Shown here piece after piece: positions 38,584-48,219 of a stretch of 64,000 bases of DNA. The translations under genes were made by a program, and so were the position numbers. The number at the start of each line of letters is the position of its first letter. Positions within the stretch are counted from its first letter, which is position 1. The notes under the pieces are model-generated. The model was not told where the DNA came from. It did not search any database and saw only the letters and a program-made list of their open reading frames with translations. Origin of the DNA: Roseomonas sp. (GTDB taxonomy: Bacteria; Pseudomonadota; Alphaproteobacteria; Acetobacterales; Acetobacteraceae); contig JADCER010000001.1 in NCBI GenBank assembly GCA_020249925.1, positions 269,953 to 333,952 of the forward strand. Reading direction: 5' to 3'.

Positions 38584-39165
38584 TTACCCCAGCAGCAACA
38601 ACGCCCCAAAGCCCGCAATTGCCGCGCCGCCAAAACGCAGCGCGCCTGCATAACGCGCGCTTGCCACGGCAAGCGCCGCACCAAACCCATGTAGCAGCGC
38701 GGAACCCGCCAGCATGCCGAAGGCGGTCGGTAGCGCCGCGCTGGCTATCTCACCGCCATGCGCCAGGCCATGCACCAGCCCCGCCACCAACACCAAGGGC
38801 AGGGCCACCACCGGGCGGAAGGGCTGCGCCATGGCCAGCATGGCGCCGAGCACGATCAGGCTGCCCGCCACCGCGGTTTCAACCACGCCAAAGCCAAGCC
38901 CAATGCCGCCAGTGAGTGCCAGCGCAATGCCGCCCGCCATACCAACCAGGAAACCCGGTGGCGGCAGCCAGCCGCGCCGCCAGCCAAGGGAAGCCGCCCA
39001 AAGCCCAATCGCCACCATCGCCGCCACATGATCCGCGCCCATCAGCGGGTGCAGGAAACCCGCAACCAGCCCGTGCTCATGCCCGGCATGGGCCAGCGCG
39101 GGGGTCGCGCCAAAGGCAAGCGCCAGGAAGGGCAGGGCGGTCAAGGCAAGGCGGGGCAGGGACAT
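38584..39165 (-). CDS. HupE/UreJ family membrane protein
   Basis: The gene encodes 193 residues from the ATG at 39165, preceded by AGGAG; an upstream in-frame ATG adds an unlikely tail. A cleavable signal peptide ends near ALA, followed by a His-rich loop HAGHEHGLVAGFLHPLMGADH, the family hallmark, and about six membrane helices. A second His motif GLVHGLAHGGE is in the middle. HupE/UreJ proteins are thought to move nickel or cobalt for hydrogenase or urease. No hydrogenase or urease gene is in this window, so the substrate is open. It stands alone between lolD and dnaE on the opposite strand. Confidence 0.85.
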   Translation of the reverse strand: MSLPRLALTALPFLALAFGATPALAHAGHEHGLVAGFLHPLMGADHVAAMVAIGLWAASLGWRRGWLPPPGFLVGMAGGIALALTGGIGLGFGVVETAVAGSLIVLGAMLAMAQPFRPVVALPLVLVAGLVHGLAHGGEIASAALPTAFGMLAGSALLHGFGAALAVASARYAGALRFGGAAIAGFGALLLLG

Positions 39166-39276
39166 GGGTGGCTCCTGTGACGATCCAAAATCCATCCTGA
39201 TCGCGCATCGGGCGGCAGGCAAGGGCTTTTGGCTGTGCTAGCCTGATCGTTCACGCGATTCCGGAACGCCAACTGC

Positions 39277-42200
39277 ATGTCCTTTATTCATCTGCACACG
39301 CATTCGGCCTATTCGCTCTCGGAAGGCGCGATCAAGGCGGATAAGCTTGCCGCGCTTGCCGCCGCCGATGGCATGCCGGCGCTGGCGCTGACGGATACGG
39401 GCAATCTGTTTGGCGCTTTGGAATTTGCCGAGGCCTGCACAAAGAAGGGTGTGCAGCCCATCATGGGCTGCCAATTGGGGCTTTCGCGGGCCAGCACGGA
39501 TGCTGATCGGCCCGATGCGCTGAGGCTGCCGCCGGACCCTCTGGTGGCGCTGGCGCTCACGCCGCGCGGCCTGGATAATTTGCAGCGCCTGTCATCGCTT
39601 GGATTCCTGCGGGAAGATGCCTCGGGCAAACCTGCTGTGTTGCTCGATCAACTCGCGGAACATGCCGAGGGGCTGTTTCTGCTGACGGGCGGCACGCTTG
39701 GCCCGATTTCGCGCCTGTTGTTGGAAGGCCAAAAGCCTGCTGCCGAAAGGCTTCTCGCGCGGCTCAAGGAAGCCTTCCCGGATCGGCTAGCGGTGGAACT
39801 CAACCGTCATGGCCGGGATGCGGAAGCGCGGCTGGAACCGGCCTTGCTCGCCTTGGCGCATGGCGCACGCCTGCCGATCATCGCTGCCAATGATGTCTAT
39901 TTCGCAGCACCTTCCATGTATGAAGCGCATGACGCGCTGCTGTGTATCGCCGAAGGCCGCACCATGGCGGAACGCGACCGCCGGCGCGTCACACCCGAGC
40001 ATTGGTTCAAACCGGCAGAAGCCATGCGGGCATTATTCGCGGATTTGCCGGATGCCTGCGACAATACGCTCGCCATCGCGCGCATGAGTGCGGTGATGAC
40101 CGAAGCGCGCAAACCCGAATTACCGATCTGCCCCAAAGTGCAGGAAGGCAAGACGGAAGCCGAGACGCTGCGCGCCATGGCCGAAGCCGGGCTGGAACAA
40201 CGCCTGGATGCGATGCGGCCCGCGCCGGATGAGGCAACGCGCACGCAATATCGCGAACGCCTGGCCTATGAAATCGGCGTTATCGAGAAAATGGGTTTTC
40301 CTGGCTATTTCTTGATTGTTGCCGATTTCATCCAATGGGCCAAGGCGCAAACGCCACCCATTCCGGTGGGGCCGGGGCGCGGTTCGGGCGCGGGTTCGGT
40401 CGCTGCCTGGGCGCTGTTGATCACGGACCTTGATCCCATCCGTTTTGGTCTACTGTTCGAACGCTTCCTCAACCCCGAACGCGTTTCCATGCCGGATTTC
40501 GATATTGATTTCTGCCAGGATCGGCGCGACGAGGTGATTGCCTATGTCCGGCGCGAATATGGCGAAGATCGCGTGGCGCAAATCATCACCTTCGGCAAGC
40601 TGCAAGCCAAGGCCGCGGTGCGCGATGTCGGGCGCGTGCTCGGCATGCCTTATGGGCAGGTGGATAAGATCGCCTCGCTCATTCCCAATAACCCGGCGAA
40701 GCCCGTCACGCTGTCTCAGGCGATTGAAGGCGAAGCGCGTTTGCAGGAAATGCGCGATGGCGATGAGCAAGTCGCGCGGCTTTTGGATATCGCGCTGCAG
40801 GTGGAAGGGCTTTATCGCAATGCCTCCACCCACGCCGCCGGCCTGGTGATTGGGCGCAAGCCCTTGATCGAAACCGTACCGCTCTATCGCGACCCGCGTT
40901 CGGAAATGCTGGTCACGCAGTATTCGATGAAATACGCCGAGATGGCGAGCCTGGTGAAGTTCGACTTTCTGGGCCTGAAGACACTGACCGTCATTGAACG
41001 CGCGCTTGATATCCTGAAAGGGCAGGGGATTGAGGTAGATATCGCCGCCATCCCGCTGGATGATCCGAAAACCTATGACATGCTCGGGCGTGGCGATGCC
41101 GCCGGCGTGTTTCAGTTTGAAGGGCAGGGGATGCGTGACTGCCTGCGGCAGATGCGCGCCAACCGCTTTGAGGATTTGGTGGCGGCAGTGGCGCTTTATC
41201 GCCCCGGCCCCATGGCAAATATCCCGGCCTATTGCTCCCGCAAACATGGTGAGGCGTGGGAGCCGCCGCATGAGGCGATCCGGCACATATTGTCTGAGAC
41301 CTATGGCATCATGGTTTATCAGGAACAGGTCATGCAGATTGCGCAGGACCTCGCTGGCTATTCGCTTGGCGCCGCTGACCTGTTGCGCCGTGCCATGGGC
41401 AAGAAAATCCGGAGCGAAATGGAAGCCCAGCGCAAGATTTTCTGCGATGGCGCGGAGGCGCGCGGGATAGAACCGGCCAAGGCCGCCGAGATTTTTGACC
41501 TGATGGAACGCTTCGCCGATTACGGCTTTAACAAATCCCACGCGGCGGCCTATGCGCTGGTGAGCTACCAAACTGCCTGGCTCAAGGCCAATCATACGGT
41601 GGCCTTCCTGGCGGCCTCCATGACGCTTGATCTTTCCAATACGGATAAGCTCGCCGGCCATATGCAGGAAGCGGCGCGGCTTGGCATTGCCGTGCTGCCG
41701 CCGGATATCAACCGCAGCGGCGCCGATTTCCGTGTGGAAGCGCGGGATGACGGCAAGCAGGCCATTCGCTTTGCGCTTGCTGCGGTGAAGCGCGTGGGCG
41801 AAGGTGCGATGCGCGATCTGGTGGCGGCGCGTGATGCGGGCGGGGATTTTGCCTCACTCGCGGATTTCGCGGCACGGGTGGACCCCAAGCTGCTCAATAA
41901 GATGCAGATCGAAAACCTGGCCCGCGCCGGCGCCTTTGAATGCCTGGATGGCAATCGCGCCCGCGTCATGGCCGGGGCCGAAACCATTCTGCGTCGCGCC
42001 CAAGCCAGCGCCGAAGAACGCGAAAGCGGCCAGATCGGTCTTTTCGGTGCCGAGCCAGGCCGGCCAGAGGCTTTGCGCCTGCCGGATGTGCCGGATTGGC
42101 AGCCTTTGGATAGGCTTTCCCAGGAAGCCGAGGCGATTGGCTTTCATCTTTCCGCCCATCCCTTGGATGCCTATCGTCAGGCGCTGAAGCGCCTTGGCGT

Positions 42201-42726
42201 GGTGCCATCTTCCGCCATTGCGGACCGCGCGAGCCGCGGCGGCGGCCGCGTCAAGCTGGCCGGCACGGTGGTGAATGCCAAGGAACGCACGACCAAGACC
42301 GGCAGCCGCATGGCCTGGGTTCGGGTTTCCGACACCCATGGAAGTTTCGAAGTGACTTGCTTTTCTGAGGTGCTGAACCGCACCCGCGACCTGCTGGCCG
42401 AAGGTAGCGCCATTCTGGTAACCGCCGATTTGCGCATGGAAGGCGAAGCCTTGCGCCTGACCGCGACCGAACTTGAAAGCCTGGACAAGGTCGCCGCCAA
42501 TGCCGGCGGCGGCATCAAGCTGTGGTTGGAGGCGACCGCGTCGCTTGACCCGATCCGCGCCTTGCTGACGCGCGAAGGCCGTGGGCGTGGCCGGGTGATC
42601 CTGGTCCCGCGGCTGGGTGGGGCTCAGGAGGTTGAAATCGCATTACCGGGCGGCTTCAATGTCGGGCCAAGGCTGATGCAGGCCATGCGGGTCGTACCGG
42701 GCGTGGCGCAGGTCGAGGAATTCTAG
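39277..42726 (+). CDS. dnaE: DNA polymerase III subunit alpha
   Basis: The gene encodes 1149 residues. The PHP domain is at the N-terminus (FIHLHTHSAYSLSEGA), the polymerase core has PDFDIDFCQDRRDEV with catalytic aspartates, and VGPGRGSGAGSVAAW and the helix-hairpin-helix and OB domains follow. It is the replicative polymerase catalytic subunit, of the DnaE1 type rather than the error-prone ImuC type, judging by length and by the C-terminal tau-binding tail. It has its own upstream gap divergent from hupE. Confidence 0.96.
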   Translation: MSFIHLHTHSAYSLSEGAIKADKLAALAAADGMPALALTDTGNLFGALEFAEACTKKGVQPIMGCQLGLSRASTDADRPDALRLPPDPLVALALTPRGLDNLQRLSSLGFLREDASGKPAVLLDQLAEHAEGLFLLTGGTLGPISRLLLEGQKPAAERLLARLKEAFPDRLAVELNRHGRDAEARLEPALLALAHGARLPIIAANDVYFAAPSMYEAHDALLCIAEGRTMAERDRRRVTPEHWFKPAEAMRALFADLPDACDNTLAIARMSAVMTEARKPELPICPKVQEGKTEAETLRAMAEAGLEQRLDAMRPAPDEATRTQYRERLAYEIGVIEKMGFPGYFLIVADFIQWAKAQTPPIPVGPGRGSGAGSVAAWALLITDLDPIRFGLLFERFLNPERVSMPDFDIDFCQDRRDEVIAYVRREYGEDRVAQIITFGKLQAKAAVRDVGRVLGMPYGQVDKIASLIPNNPAKPVTLSQAIEGEARLQEMRDGDEQVARLLDIALQVEGLYRNASTHAAGLVIGRKPLIETVPLYRDPRSEMLVTQYSMKYAEMASLVKFDFLGLKTLTVIERALDILKGQGIEVDIAAIPLDDPKTYDMLGRGDAAGVFQFEGQGMRDCLRQMRANRFEDLVAAVALYRPGPMANIPAYCSRKHGEAWEPPHEAIRHILSETYGIMVYQEQVMQIAQDLAGYSLGAADLLRRAMGKKIRSEMEAQRKIFCDGAEARGIEPAKAAEIFDLMERFADYGFNKSHAAAYALVSYQTAWLKANHTVAFLAASMTLDLSNTDKLAGHMQEAARLGIAVLPPDINRSGADFRVEARDDGKQAIRFALAAVKRVGEGAMRDLVAARDAGGDFASLADFAARVDPKLLNKMQIENLARAGAFECLDGNRARVMAGAETILRRAQASAEERESGQIGLFGAEPGRPEALRLPDVPDWQPLDRLSQEAEAIGFHLSAHPLDAYRQALKRLGVVPSSAIADRASRGGGRVKLAGTVVNAKERTTKTGSRMAWVRVSDTHGSFEVTCFSEVLNRTRDLLAEGSAILVTADLRMEGEALRLTATELESLDKVAANAGGGIKLWLEATASLDPIRALLTREGRGRGRVILVPRLGGAQEVEIALPGGFNVGPRLMQAMRVVPGVAQVEEF

Positions 42727-42768
42727 GCTGGTCTTTATTTTCCATAATATACCTTATGCGGGAATTAT

Positions 42769-43590
42769 ATGACCGAACCCCCGAGCCAAAATTCGCCTGA
42801 AGCCAGGCTCCGCGCCCTGCTCGCCATTATGGCCAAGCTTCGCGATCCCAATGGCGGCTGCCCCTGGGATTTGGTGCAGGATTTCACCTCCATCGCGCCT
42901 TACACAATTGAGGAAGGCTATGAGGTTGCGGATGCCATCGCCGCCAATGACCCGGACAAGCTTTTGGATGAATTGGGCGATCTGCTGTTCCAGGTGGTCT
43001 ATCACGCACAAATGGCGGCCGAACGCGGCTGGTTCGGCTTTGCCGAGGTCGCAGCCTCCATTTCCGACAAGATGATCCGCCGCCATCCTCATGTCTTTGG
43101 TGAGGAAGCCGCGCGCGACGCCGCTGCCCAAACCCGGGCCTGGGAGGCACAAAAAGCCGCCGAGCGCGCCGCGCGGGCGGAAAGCGGTGTACTGGCGGGA
43201 ATCCCGGATGGCCTCCCTGCCCTAACCCGCGCGGCCAAGCTCACACGCCGCGCCGCGCGGGTTGGTTTTGATTGGCCCGATGCCGGCGCGGTCTTGGATA
43301 AGCTTGAAGAAGAAGCAGCAGAACTCCGCGTCGAGCTGCAAGGCGCTGATAAGGCAAGACTTCAGGATGAGGTGGGCGATCTGCTTTTCGTGCTGGCCAA
43401 TCTGGCGCGCAAGCTCGATCTGGACCCGGAAGCGGCGCTTCGTCACGCCAATCAGAAATTCACGCACCGCTTTGGGCATATCGAAGAACAGGCTGATCTT
43501 GCAGGAAAAAATCTGAATGACATGACGCTTGAAGAGATGGAGGCGCTGTGGGTGCATGCGAAACGTCGCGAAAATAAGAAAACTCTCTAA
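42769..43590 (+). CDS. mazG: Nucleoside triphosphate pyrophosphohydrolase MazG
   Basis: The gene encodes 273 residues with two tandem MazG domains. The first has GGCPWDLVQDFTSIAPYTIEEGYEVADAI and DELGDLLFQVV; the second has LEEEAAELRVEL and DEVGDLLFVLANLAR. The EExxE and ExxD metal motifs are intact. It hydrolyses (d)NTPs to monophosphates, limiting mutagenic or ppGpp-linked nucleotides. The short AT-rich stretch before it (42727-42768) may hold its promoter. Its stop overlaps the convergent greB stop region by four bases. Confidence 0.93.
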   Translation: MTEPPSQNSPEARLRALLAIMAKLRDPNGGCPWDLVQDFTSIAPYTIEEGYEVADAIAANDPDKLLDELGDLLFQVVYHAQMAAERGWFGFAEVAASISDKMIRRHPHVFGEEAARDAAAQTRAWEAQKAAERAARAESGVLAGIPDGLPALTRAAKLTRRAARVGFDWPDAGAVLDKLEEEAAELRVELQGADKARLQDEVGDLLFVLANLARKLDLDPEAALRHANQKFTHRFGHIEEQADLAGKNLNDMTLEEMEALWVHAKRRENKKTL

Positions 43591-44144
43591 ATTATTGATT
43601 TTATGATATTTTGAACTTCAGGATAGCTGATCCCCACCACCTCAATCTCCTCCACCCCGGCTGGCGTCCGCAACCGTCGCACATCGCCGACGCGCGCGCC
43701 CAAAAGCGCCCGCGCGACCGGCGCCACCCAGGAAATCCGCCCGGCCTCGGCCTCAGCCTCATCCACCCCAACAATGGTGATGGTTACCTCGGCATCATCC
43801 GACGCGCGGGCATAGGTCACGCTGGCGCCGAAAAACACCTGATCCCGCCTGGTCTGCTGCGCCGGGTCCACCACCTGCACCTTCTCAAGCCGCTTGGTCA
43901 GGAAGCGTACGCGCCGGTCAATCTCACGCAGCCGCCGCTTGCCATATTGGTAATCCGCATTCTCCGACCGATCCCCCAGCGCCGCCGCCCAGGAGACGAT
44001 ATCCACCACCTTCGGGCGTTCATCCTCCCAAAGCCGCTTTACCTCGGCACGCAAGGCGGCGGCGCCGGCGGGGGTCATGTAAAAAGGCGTGCCAGGGGGC
44101 AGGCCGGGCGGGCCGGCCTCCTCATCCTCATCGGCGCCACTCAT
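43587..44144 (-). CDS. greB: Transcription elongation factor GreB
   Basis: The gene encodes 185 residues from the ATG at 44144, which overlaps the upstream stop (ATGA). The coiled-coil N-domain reads YMTPAGAAALRAEVKRLWEDERPKVVDIV, and DRSENADYQYGKRRLREIDRRVRFLTKRLEKV marks GreB over GreA. The FKBP-like C-domain ends in EIEVVGISYP. It stimulates transcript cleavage by backtracked RNA polymerase. The extra N-terminal acidic stretch (DEDEEAG) is short and variable. It is the last gene of the long minus-strand cluster. Confidence 0.9.
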   Translation of the reverse strand: MSGADEDEEAGPPGLPPGTPFYMTPAGAAALRAEVKRLWEDERPKVVDIVSWAAALGDRSENADYQYGKRRLREIDRRVRFLTKRLEKVQVVDPAQQTRRDQVFFGASVTYARASDDAEVTITIVGVDEAEAEAGRISWVAPVARALLGARVGDVRRLRTPAGVEEIEVVGISYPEVQNIIKSII

Positions 44145-44971
44145 GGCGTGAAAAGCGCCTCCTGAGCGGCTTCCCAACTGGTGCGATCCGGGGCGCAGAT
44201 CAGCCCGCCGCTGGTCAGATGCGGGCCGTAAGCACTGCCATCAAAGCGCGCAGAATGCCCGCCCGCTTCGCGGTGCAGCAGCCAGCCTGGCGCATGATCC
44301 CAGGGCATCAGCTTGTTATAGACCAGCAAATGCGCATGCCCGCCCGCGGCCAGCCGATATTCATGCGCGGCGCAGCGATAGGAAACCGTGCCCGCCAGCC
44401 GCGGCAGGCGGCTCGTCACGCGGGTTTTCAACGGCTCGGGCATATAACCCCAGGAAATGGCGGCCACCATATCGCCCGGCGCGGCGGGGGCGGCGACACG
44501 CAAATCGGCAAAGCGGCGCCCTTCCGCATCGGCAAGCCAGGCCCCCTGCCCGCGCAAGGCCATCGCCGTATCATCACCCAGCGGATCATGGATCCAGGCG
44601 CCAATGATCTCTCCGCGCCGTATCGCCGCCGCCATGCAGCCAAAAAGCGGCACGCCGGCCGCGAAATTCGCCGTGCCATCCACCGGGTCCACCACAAAGG
44701 CCAATTCCGCATCCGCAAGCCGCCCGAGCAGCGAAGGATCGGCCGCAGTCGCTTCCTCCCCCACCACCACACAGCCGGGAAAAAGCTTGTGCAGCCCGGC
44801 GGTGATCACGCGCTCCGCTGCCTCATCCGCATCGGTCACCAGATCGAGCGGGCCGGTCTTGCTCCGCACCGCATCGGCGCCCAGGCGGCGAAAGCGCGGC
44901 AGGATTTCCGCCCGCGAGGCCTCACGAAGCAGCAAGGCAAGATCAGCCGCCTGCGTGGCCGAAATGCTCAT
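44141..44971 (-). CDS. Inositol monophosphatase family protein
   Basis: The gene encodes 276 residues. The metal site motifs are complete: VGEEAT, DPVDGTANFAAG, and WDHAPGWLLHREAGG. The family covers inositol monophosphatase, histidinol-phosphatase HisN, and CysQ. The sequence is not specific enough to choose. The start overlaps the hflX stop and the end overlaps greB, so it is part of the same translation-coupled series. Histidinol phosphatase is a reasonable alternative because many alphaproteobacteria use this fold for that step. Confidence 0.85.
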   Translation of the reverse strand: MSISATQAADLALLLREASRAEILPRFRRLGADAVRSKTGPLDLVTDADEAAERVITAGLHKLFPGCVVVGEEATAADPSLLGRLADAELAFVVDPVDGTANFAAGVPLFGCMAAAIRRGEIIGAWIHDPLGDDTAMALRGQGAWLADAEGRRFADLRVAAPAAPGDMVAAISWGYMPEPLKTRVTSRLPRLAGTVSYRCAAHEYRLAAGGHAHLLVYNKLMPWDHAPGWLLHREAGGHSARFDGSAYGPHLTSGGLICAPDRTSWEAAQEALFTP

Positions 44972-46197
44972 TTCTGCCCCCGGCTTTCGAACCGCGCGCG
45001 GTCCATGGGCGAAAGCCGCACTTTTAATCGCACCGCGTCATCGGCATCCTGGCGTTCCAATACCTCGCCATGGGCATGCAACCAGGCAATGGCGGCACCA
45101 TCAGAAGGCGGCAGGGCGACATCAATCACGACCAACTGCGCCGAAAGCCGCGCATCAATGGCGGCGCGCAAGGCCGGCAACCCCTCCCCGGTCAGGGCCG
45201 AGACCGCCACCGCATCCGGGCTGCGGCGTTCCACCGCATCAATCCCGCCCAAAAGATCGGCCTTGTTCAGCACTTCCACAACGCGGTCCGGCCAGGCCTC
45301 ATCCAAGGTCGCGTCCGCGCCATCGGCCATGGCTTCCAGAACGCCCAGCACATCGGCGCGCTGCGCCGCGCTATCGGGGTGCGCAATGTCGCGCACATGC
45401 AAAATCAGATCGGCGGCGGCGACTTCTTCCAAGGTGGCGCGGAAGGCTTCCACCAACTGCGTCGGCAGGTCGGAAATGAAGCCCACCGTGTCGGACAGGA
45501 TCACATTGCGCCCCGATGGCAGTTTTATCGCGCGCATGGTGGGGTCAAGCGTCGCAAATAGCTGATCCTGCGCATAAACCCCTGCCCCGGTCAGCGCATT
45601 GAACAGCGTTGACTTGCCGGCATTGGTATATCCCACCAGCGCCACCACCGGGTAAGGCACGCGTTCCCGCGCACGGCGATGCAGGCCGCGCGTCCGCCGC
45701 ACCTGATCCAATTCACGCTTGAGCCGCACAATGCGGTCCCCGATCAGCCGCCGGTCAATTTCGATCTGGCTTTCGCCAGGCCCACCAAGAAAGCCAAAGC
45801 CACCGCGCTGGCGTTCCAGGTGTGTCCAGGACCGTACGAGCCGCGTGCGCTGATATTCCAGATGCGCCAATTCCACCTGCAAGCTGCCTTCGCGCGTGCG
45901 CGCCCTTTCGCCGAAAATCTCCAGAATCAGGCCGGTGCGATCAATCACCTTGCAGCCCCAGGCACGTTCCAGATTGCGCTGCTGCACGGGGCTCAGCGCC
46001 GCATCCACAATCACCACGCCCACCTGCTGGTCATGCAGCGCCCTTTTTTCCATCTCCACCTGGCCTTCACCCATCAGGGTGGAAGGCCGCCTTTCACGCA
46101 GCGGATGGATCGCGGAATGGACGATGGTGACACCGATGGAAGCGGCAAGACCTATCGCCTCCGCAAGCCTGGCTTCGGCCGCGCGCTTACCTCCCAC
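44968..46197 (-). CDS. hflX: GTPase HflX
   Basis: The GTG at 46197 gives 409 residues, but the family N-terminus continues upstream. In the same frame the 31 preceding codons encode RAAVILPFEKPARSAIGDV, which fits HflX, and reach a CTG at 46290 behind AGAGGTGA inside the end of hfq. No ATG, GTG or TTG occurs in that extension, so a rare CTG start is plausible. The G domain is standard: GYTNAGKST, DTVGFI, and NKADL. The GGFGFLGGPGESQIEIDRR linker is also present. HflX binds stalled ribosomes and splits them under stress. Confidence 0.9.
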   Translation of the reverse strand: MGGKRAAEARLAEAIGLAASIGVTIVHSAIHPLRERRPSTLMGEGQVEMEKRALHDQQVGVVIVDAALSPVQQRNLERAWGCKVIDRTGLILEIFGERARTREGSLQVELAHLEYQRTRLVRSWTHLERQRGGFGFLGGPGESQIEIDRRLIGDRIVRLKRELDQVRRTRGLHRRARERVPYPVVALVGYTNAGKSTLFNALTGAGVYAQDQLFATLDPTMRAIKLPSGRNVILSDTVGFISDLPTQLVEAFRATLEEVAAADLILHVRDIAHPDSAAQRADVLGVLEAMADGADATLDEAWPDRVVEVLNKADLLGGIDAVERRSPDAVAVSALTGEGLPALRAAIDARLSAQLVVIDVALPPSDGAAIAWLHAHGEVLERQDADDAVRLKVRLSPMDRARFESRGQK

Positions 46198-46273
46198 ATC
46201 GCCAATGGCGCTGCGTGCGGGCTTCTCAAATGGAAGGATGACGGCGGCGCGGGTGGGTCGCCCGGCGCCCTGT

Positions 46274-46597
46274 TCAGTTGCCGCCGTCAGAAATCACCTC
46301 TCGCTGCAAGGTCAGGCGCGTCTCAGATGCCGGCGCGGCCGGTGCCGCGGCGCCAGGCGCTGCGGGTACGCCATCAAACAGCGAAATCGGCGCGCCCGGC
46401 ATCACGGTGCTGATCGCATGCTTATAGACAAGCTGCGTATGGCCATCACGGCGCAGCAGTACCGAGAAATTGTCAAACCAGGTGATAATGCCCTGCAATT
46501 TGACGCCATTCACCAGAAATACCGTGACGGGCGTCTTGGATTTGCGAACGTGATTCAGGAAGACATCCTGCACGTTCTGGGACTTTTCAGCGGCCAT
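46274..46597 (-). CDS. hfq: RNA chaperone Hfq
   Basis: The gene encodes 107 residues. The Sm1 segment [20 protein letters not shown] and the Sm2 motif [11 protein letters not shown] are fully conserved. The C-terminal tail is Ala/Pro-rich and carries no known motif. Hfq forms hexamers that pair small RNAs with mRNAs. The ribosome site AAGAAGGA precedes the ATG. An 87-bp gap separates it from the HAD gene, enough for its own promoter. It includes a small hairpin (CTGGTC-GACCAG type, 46618-46632). Confidence 0.97.
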   Translation of the reverse strand: MAAEKSQNVQDVFLNHVRKSKTPVTVFLVNGVKLQGIITWFDNFSVLLRRDGHTQLVYKHAISTVMPGAPISLFDGVPAAPGAAAPAAPASETRLTLQREVISDGGN

Positions 46598-46684
46598 GGG
46601 ACCGGTCCTTCTTTTTGCTGGTCACCGACCAGACGCGGACCGGCGAAAACCATTTCCGGCCGCCGGCGCGCATAGTTTGGCACG

Positions 46685-47341
46685 TCAGGCAGGTTTGACA
46701 AGTGACGAAAGCGCGACCGCCAAATCATGACAATTTGTAAATATTTGATCCGCCCCGACGGAGGCAATCCCGCCATCATGCGCCGCATCCCCCATCAGCA
46801 CCGCGCGCACGCCAGCGGCGCGCGCTGCCTGCATATCAAGCGCGGTATCACCCACATACCAGATATCCGGTGCGGGGCTGAGGCCAAGCGCTTCCAAAGC
46901 CATGAGAATCGGCGCCGGATCGGGCTTATCTGCCGCTGCATCGCCTGCGCCAATCAGCGGGCCAAAATGCCGATCCCAGCCAAGATGCGCGGCCTCTGCC
47001 CGCAGCAATGGCCCTTGCTTGTTGGAAACCACCCCCATGGGCAGGCGCCCTGCCCCGGCTTCCAAGGCCATCGCCGCGCCGGGCATCGGGGTCAGCACCT
47101 GCAAATGGCAGGCGCGCACTTCCGCATAAAAGATATCGCGCGCCCTTTCCCATTCGGCGCCAAACAATTCCGGGAAGCTTTCGCGCATCGCACGGCGCAC
47201 ATTGGCCAGCACCTGGGTGCGATCCCAAAGCGGCAGGCCAAATTCCCGGAAGGCAGCATTCAGCCCGGCCTCAATCGCGGCCCAGCCATCCACCAGCGTA
47301 TTGTCCCAATCGAACAGGATGGCGCGCGGGGCGGTTTTCAT
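46685..47341 (-). CDS. HAD-family phosphatase, phosphoglycolate-phosphatase-like
   Basis: The gene encodes 218 residues. HAD motif I is LFDWDNTLVDGW, with nucleophile and acid/base Asp. Motif II is VVSNKQ, and motif III/IV is KPDPAP with YVGDTALDMQAARAAGV. The cap domain is of the helical type. The specific substrate is unknown; phosphoglycolate is the common member activity. The start overlaps the dat stop by four bases (ATGA). Its placement between dat and hfq recurs in related genomes as far as I know. Confidence 0.85.
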   Translation of the reverse strand: MKTAPRAILFDWDNTLVDGWAAIEAGLNAAFREFGLPLWDRTQVLANVRRAMRESFPELFGAEWERARDIFYAEVRACHLQVLTPMPGAAMALEAGAGRLPMGVVSNKQGPLLRAEAAHLGWDRHFGPLIGAGDAAADKPDPAPILMALEALGLSPAPDIWYVGDTALDMQAARAAGVRAVLMGDAAHDGGIASVGADQIFTNCHDLAVALSSLVKPA

Positions 47342-48210
47342 GCCGCGTTGCGCATCGCCCCCTTCACATGGCGGGCGAATATCTCAAACAGCTTGCGCAC
47401 CACGGGGCCCACCTGCCCATCCCCGACCGGCGCGCCATCAATCTTCGTAATCGGCTTCACGAAGGATGTGGCTGAGGTGATGAAAGCCTCCCGCGCATGG
47501 CGCAGTTCTTCCATGGAAAATTCGCGTTCTTCAAAGGCAATGCCGGCATCGCGCAATTCCGCCATCAGCGCCGCGCGGGTGCAGCCGGGCAGTATGGCGT
47601 CGCTTAAGGGCCGCGTGCGGATGGTGCCTGACGCATCTACAATCCAGAAGCTGGTCGCCGCCCCTTCGGTGACCATGCCAGAGGCTTCGTCATACAGCAC
47701 CGCTTCAATCGCACCCTTTTCCCGCGCCGCCTGCCGCGCCAGGCAATTTGGCAGCAGGTTGACCGTCTTGATATCGCAGCGCGCCCAGCGGAGATCCGGC
47801 ATGGTGATCGCCGCCGCGCCCCAGCGATCCACATTGGTGGGGTAAGGCGCGATGCGCTTCACCGTGACCACCAAAGCGGGTGCGATGGGCTTATTCGGGA
47901 AGGCATGATCACGCCGCGCAACGCCGCGCGTCACTTGCATGTAAAGCAAACCCTCGGTCACGCGATTGCGCCGCGCCACTTCGCGCAGCACCATCCGAAG
48001 GGATGCGCGCGGCATTGGCATAGGTAGCTGAATTTCGCGCAAGGACCGTTCCAGGCGATCAAGGTGCAAATCCTCATCAATGAAGCGGCCATCGAACAGA
48101 TGCACCACCTCATAAATGCCATCGCCGAATTGATAGCCGCGATCCTCAATATTCACCGAAGCATCAGGCTGCGCCACATAGCGGCCATTGACATAGGCGA
48201 TGCGCGACAT
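47338..48210 (-). CDS. dat: D-amino-acid aminotransferase (class IV)
   Basis: The gene encodes 290 residues of the fold-type IV PLP family. NIEDRGYQFGDGIYEVVHLFDG and LYMQVTRGVARRDHAFP match D-amino-acid transaminases. The catalytic Lys is expected in CDIKTVNLLPN. The enzyme interconverts D-Ala/D-Glu and keto acids, useful for peptidoglycan precursors. Branched-chain aminotransferase is a less likely alternative. It lies ten bases after ntrX in the transcript order. Confidence 0.88.
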   Translation of the reverse strand: MSRIAYVNGRYVAQPDASVNIEDRGYQFGDGIYEVVHLFDGRFIDEDLHLDRLERSLREIQLPMPMPRASLRMVLREVARRNRVTEGLLYMQVTRGVARRDHAFPNKPIAPALVVTVKRIAPYPTNVDRWGAAAITMPDLRWARCDIKTVNLLPNCLARQAAREKGAIEAVLYDEASGMVTEGAATSFWIVDASGTIRTRPLSDAILPGCTRAALMAELRDAGIAFEEREFSMEELRHAREAFITSATSFVKPITKIDGAPVGDGQVGPVVRKLFEIFARHVKGAMRNAA

Positions 48211-48219
48211 GGGGTTACC

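Noticed and set aside
44219-45565. 448-codon plus-strand open frame opposite hflX and the inositol-monophosphatase-family gene
   Set aside because: It is an antisense shadow; both minus-strand genes have complete motifs.
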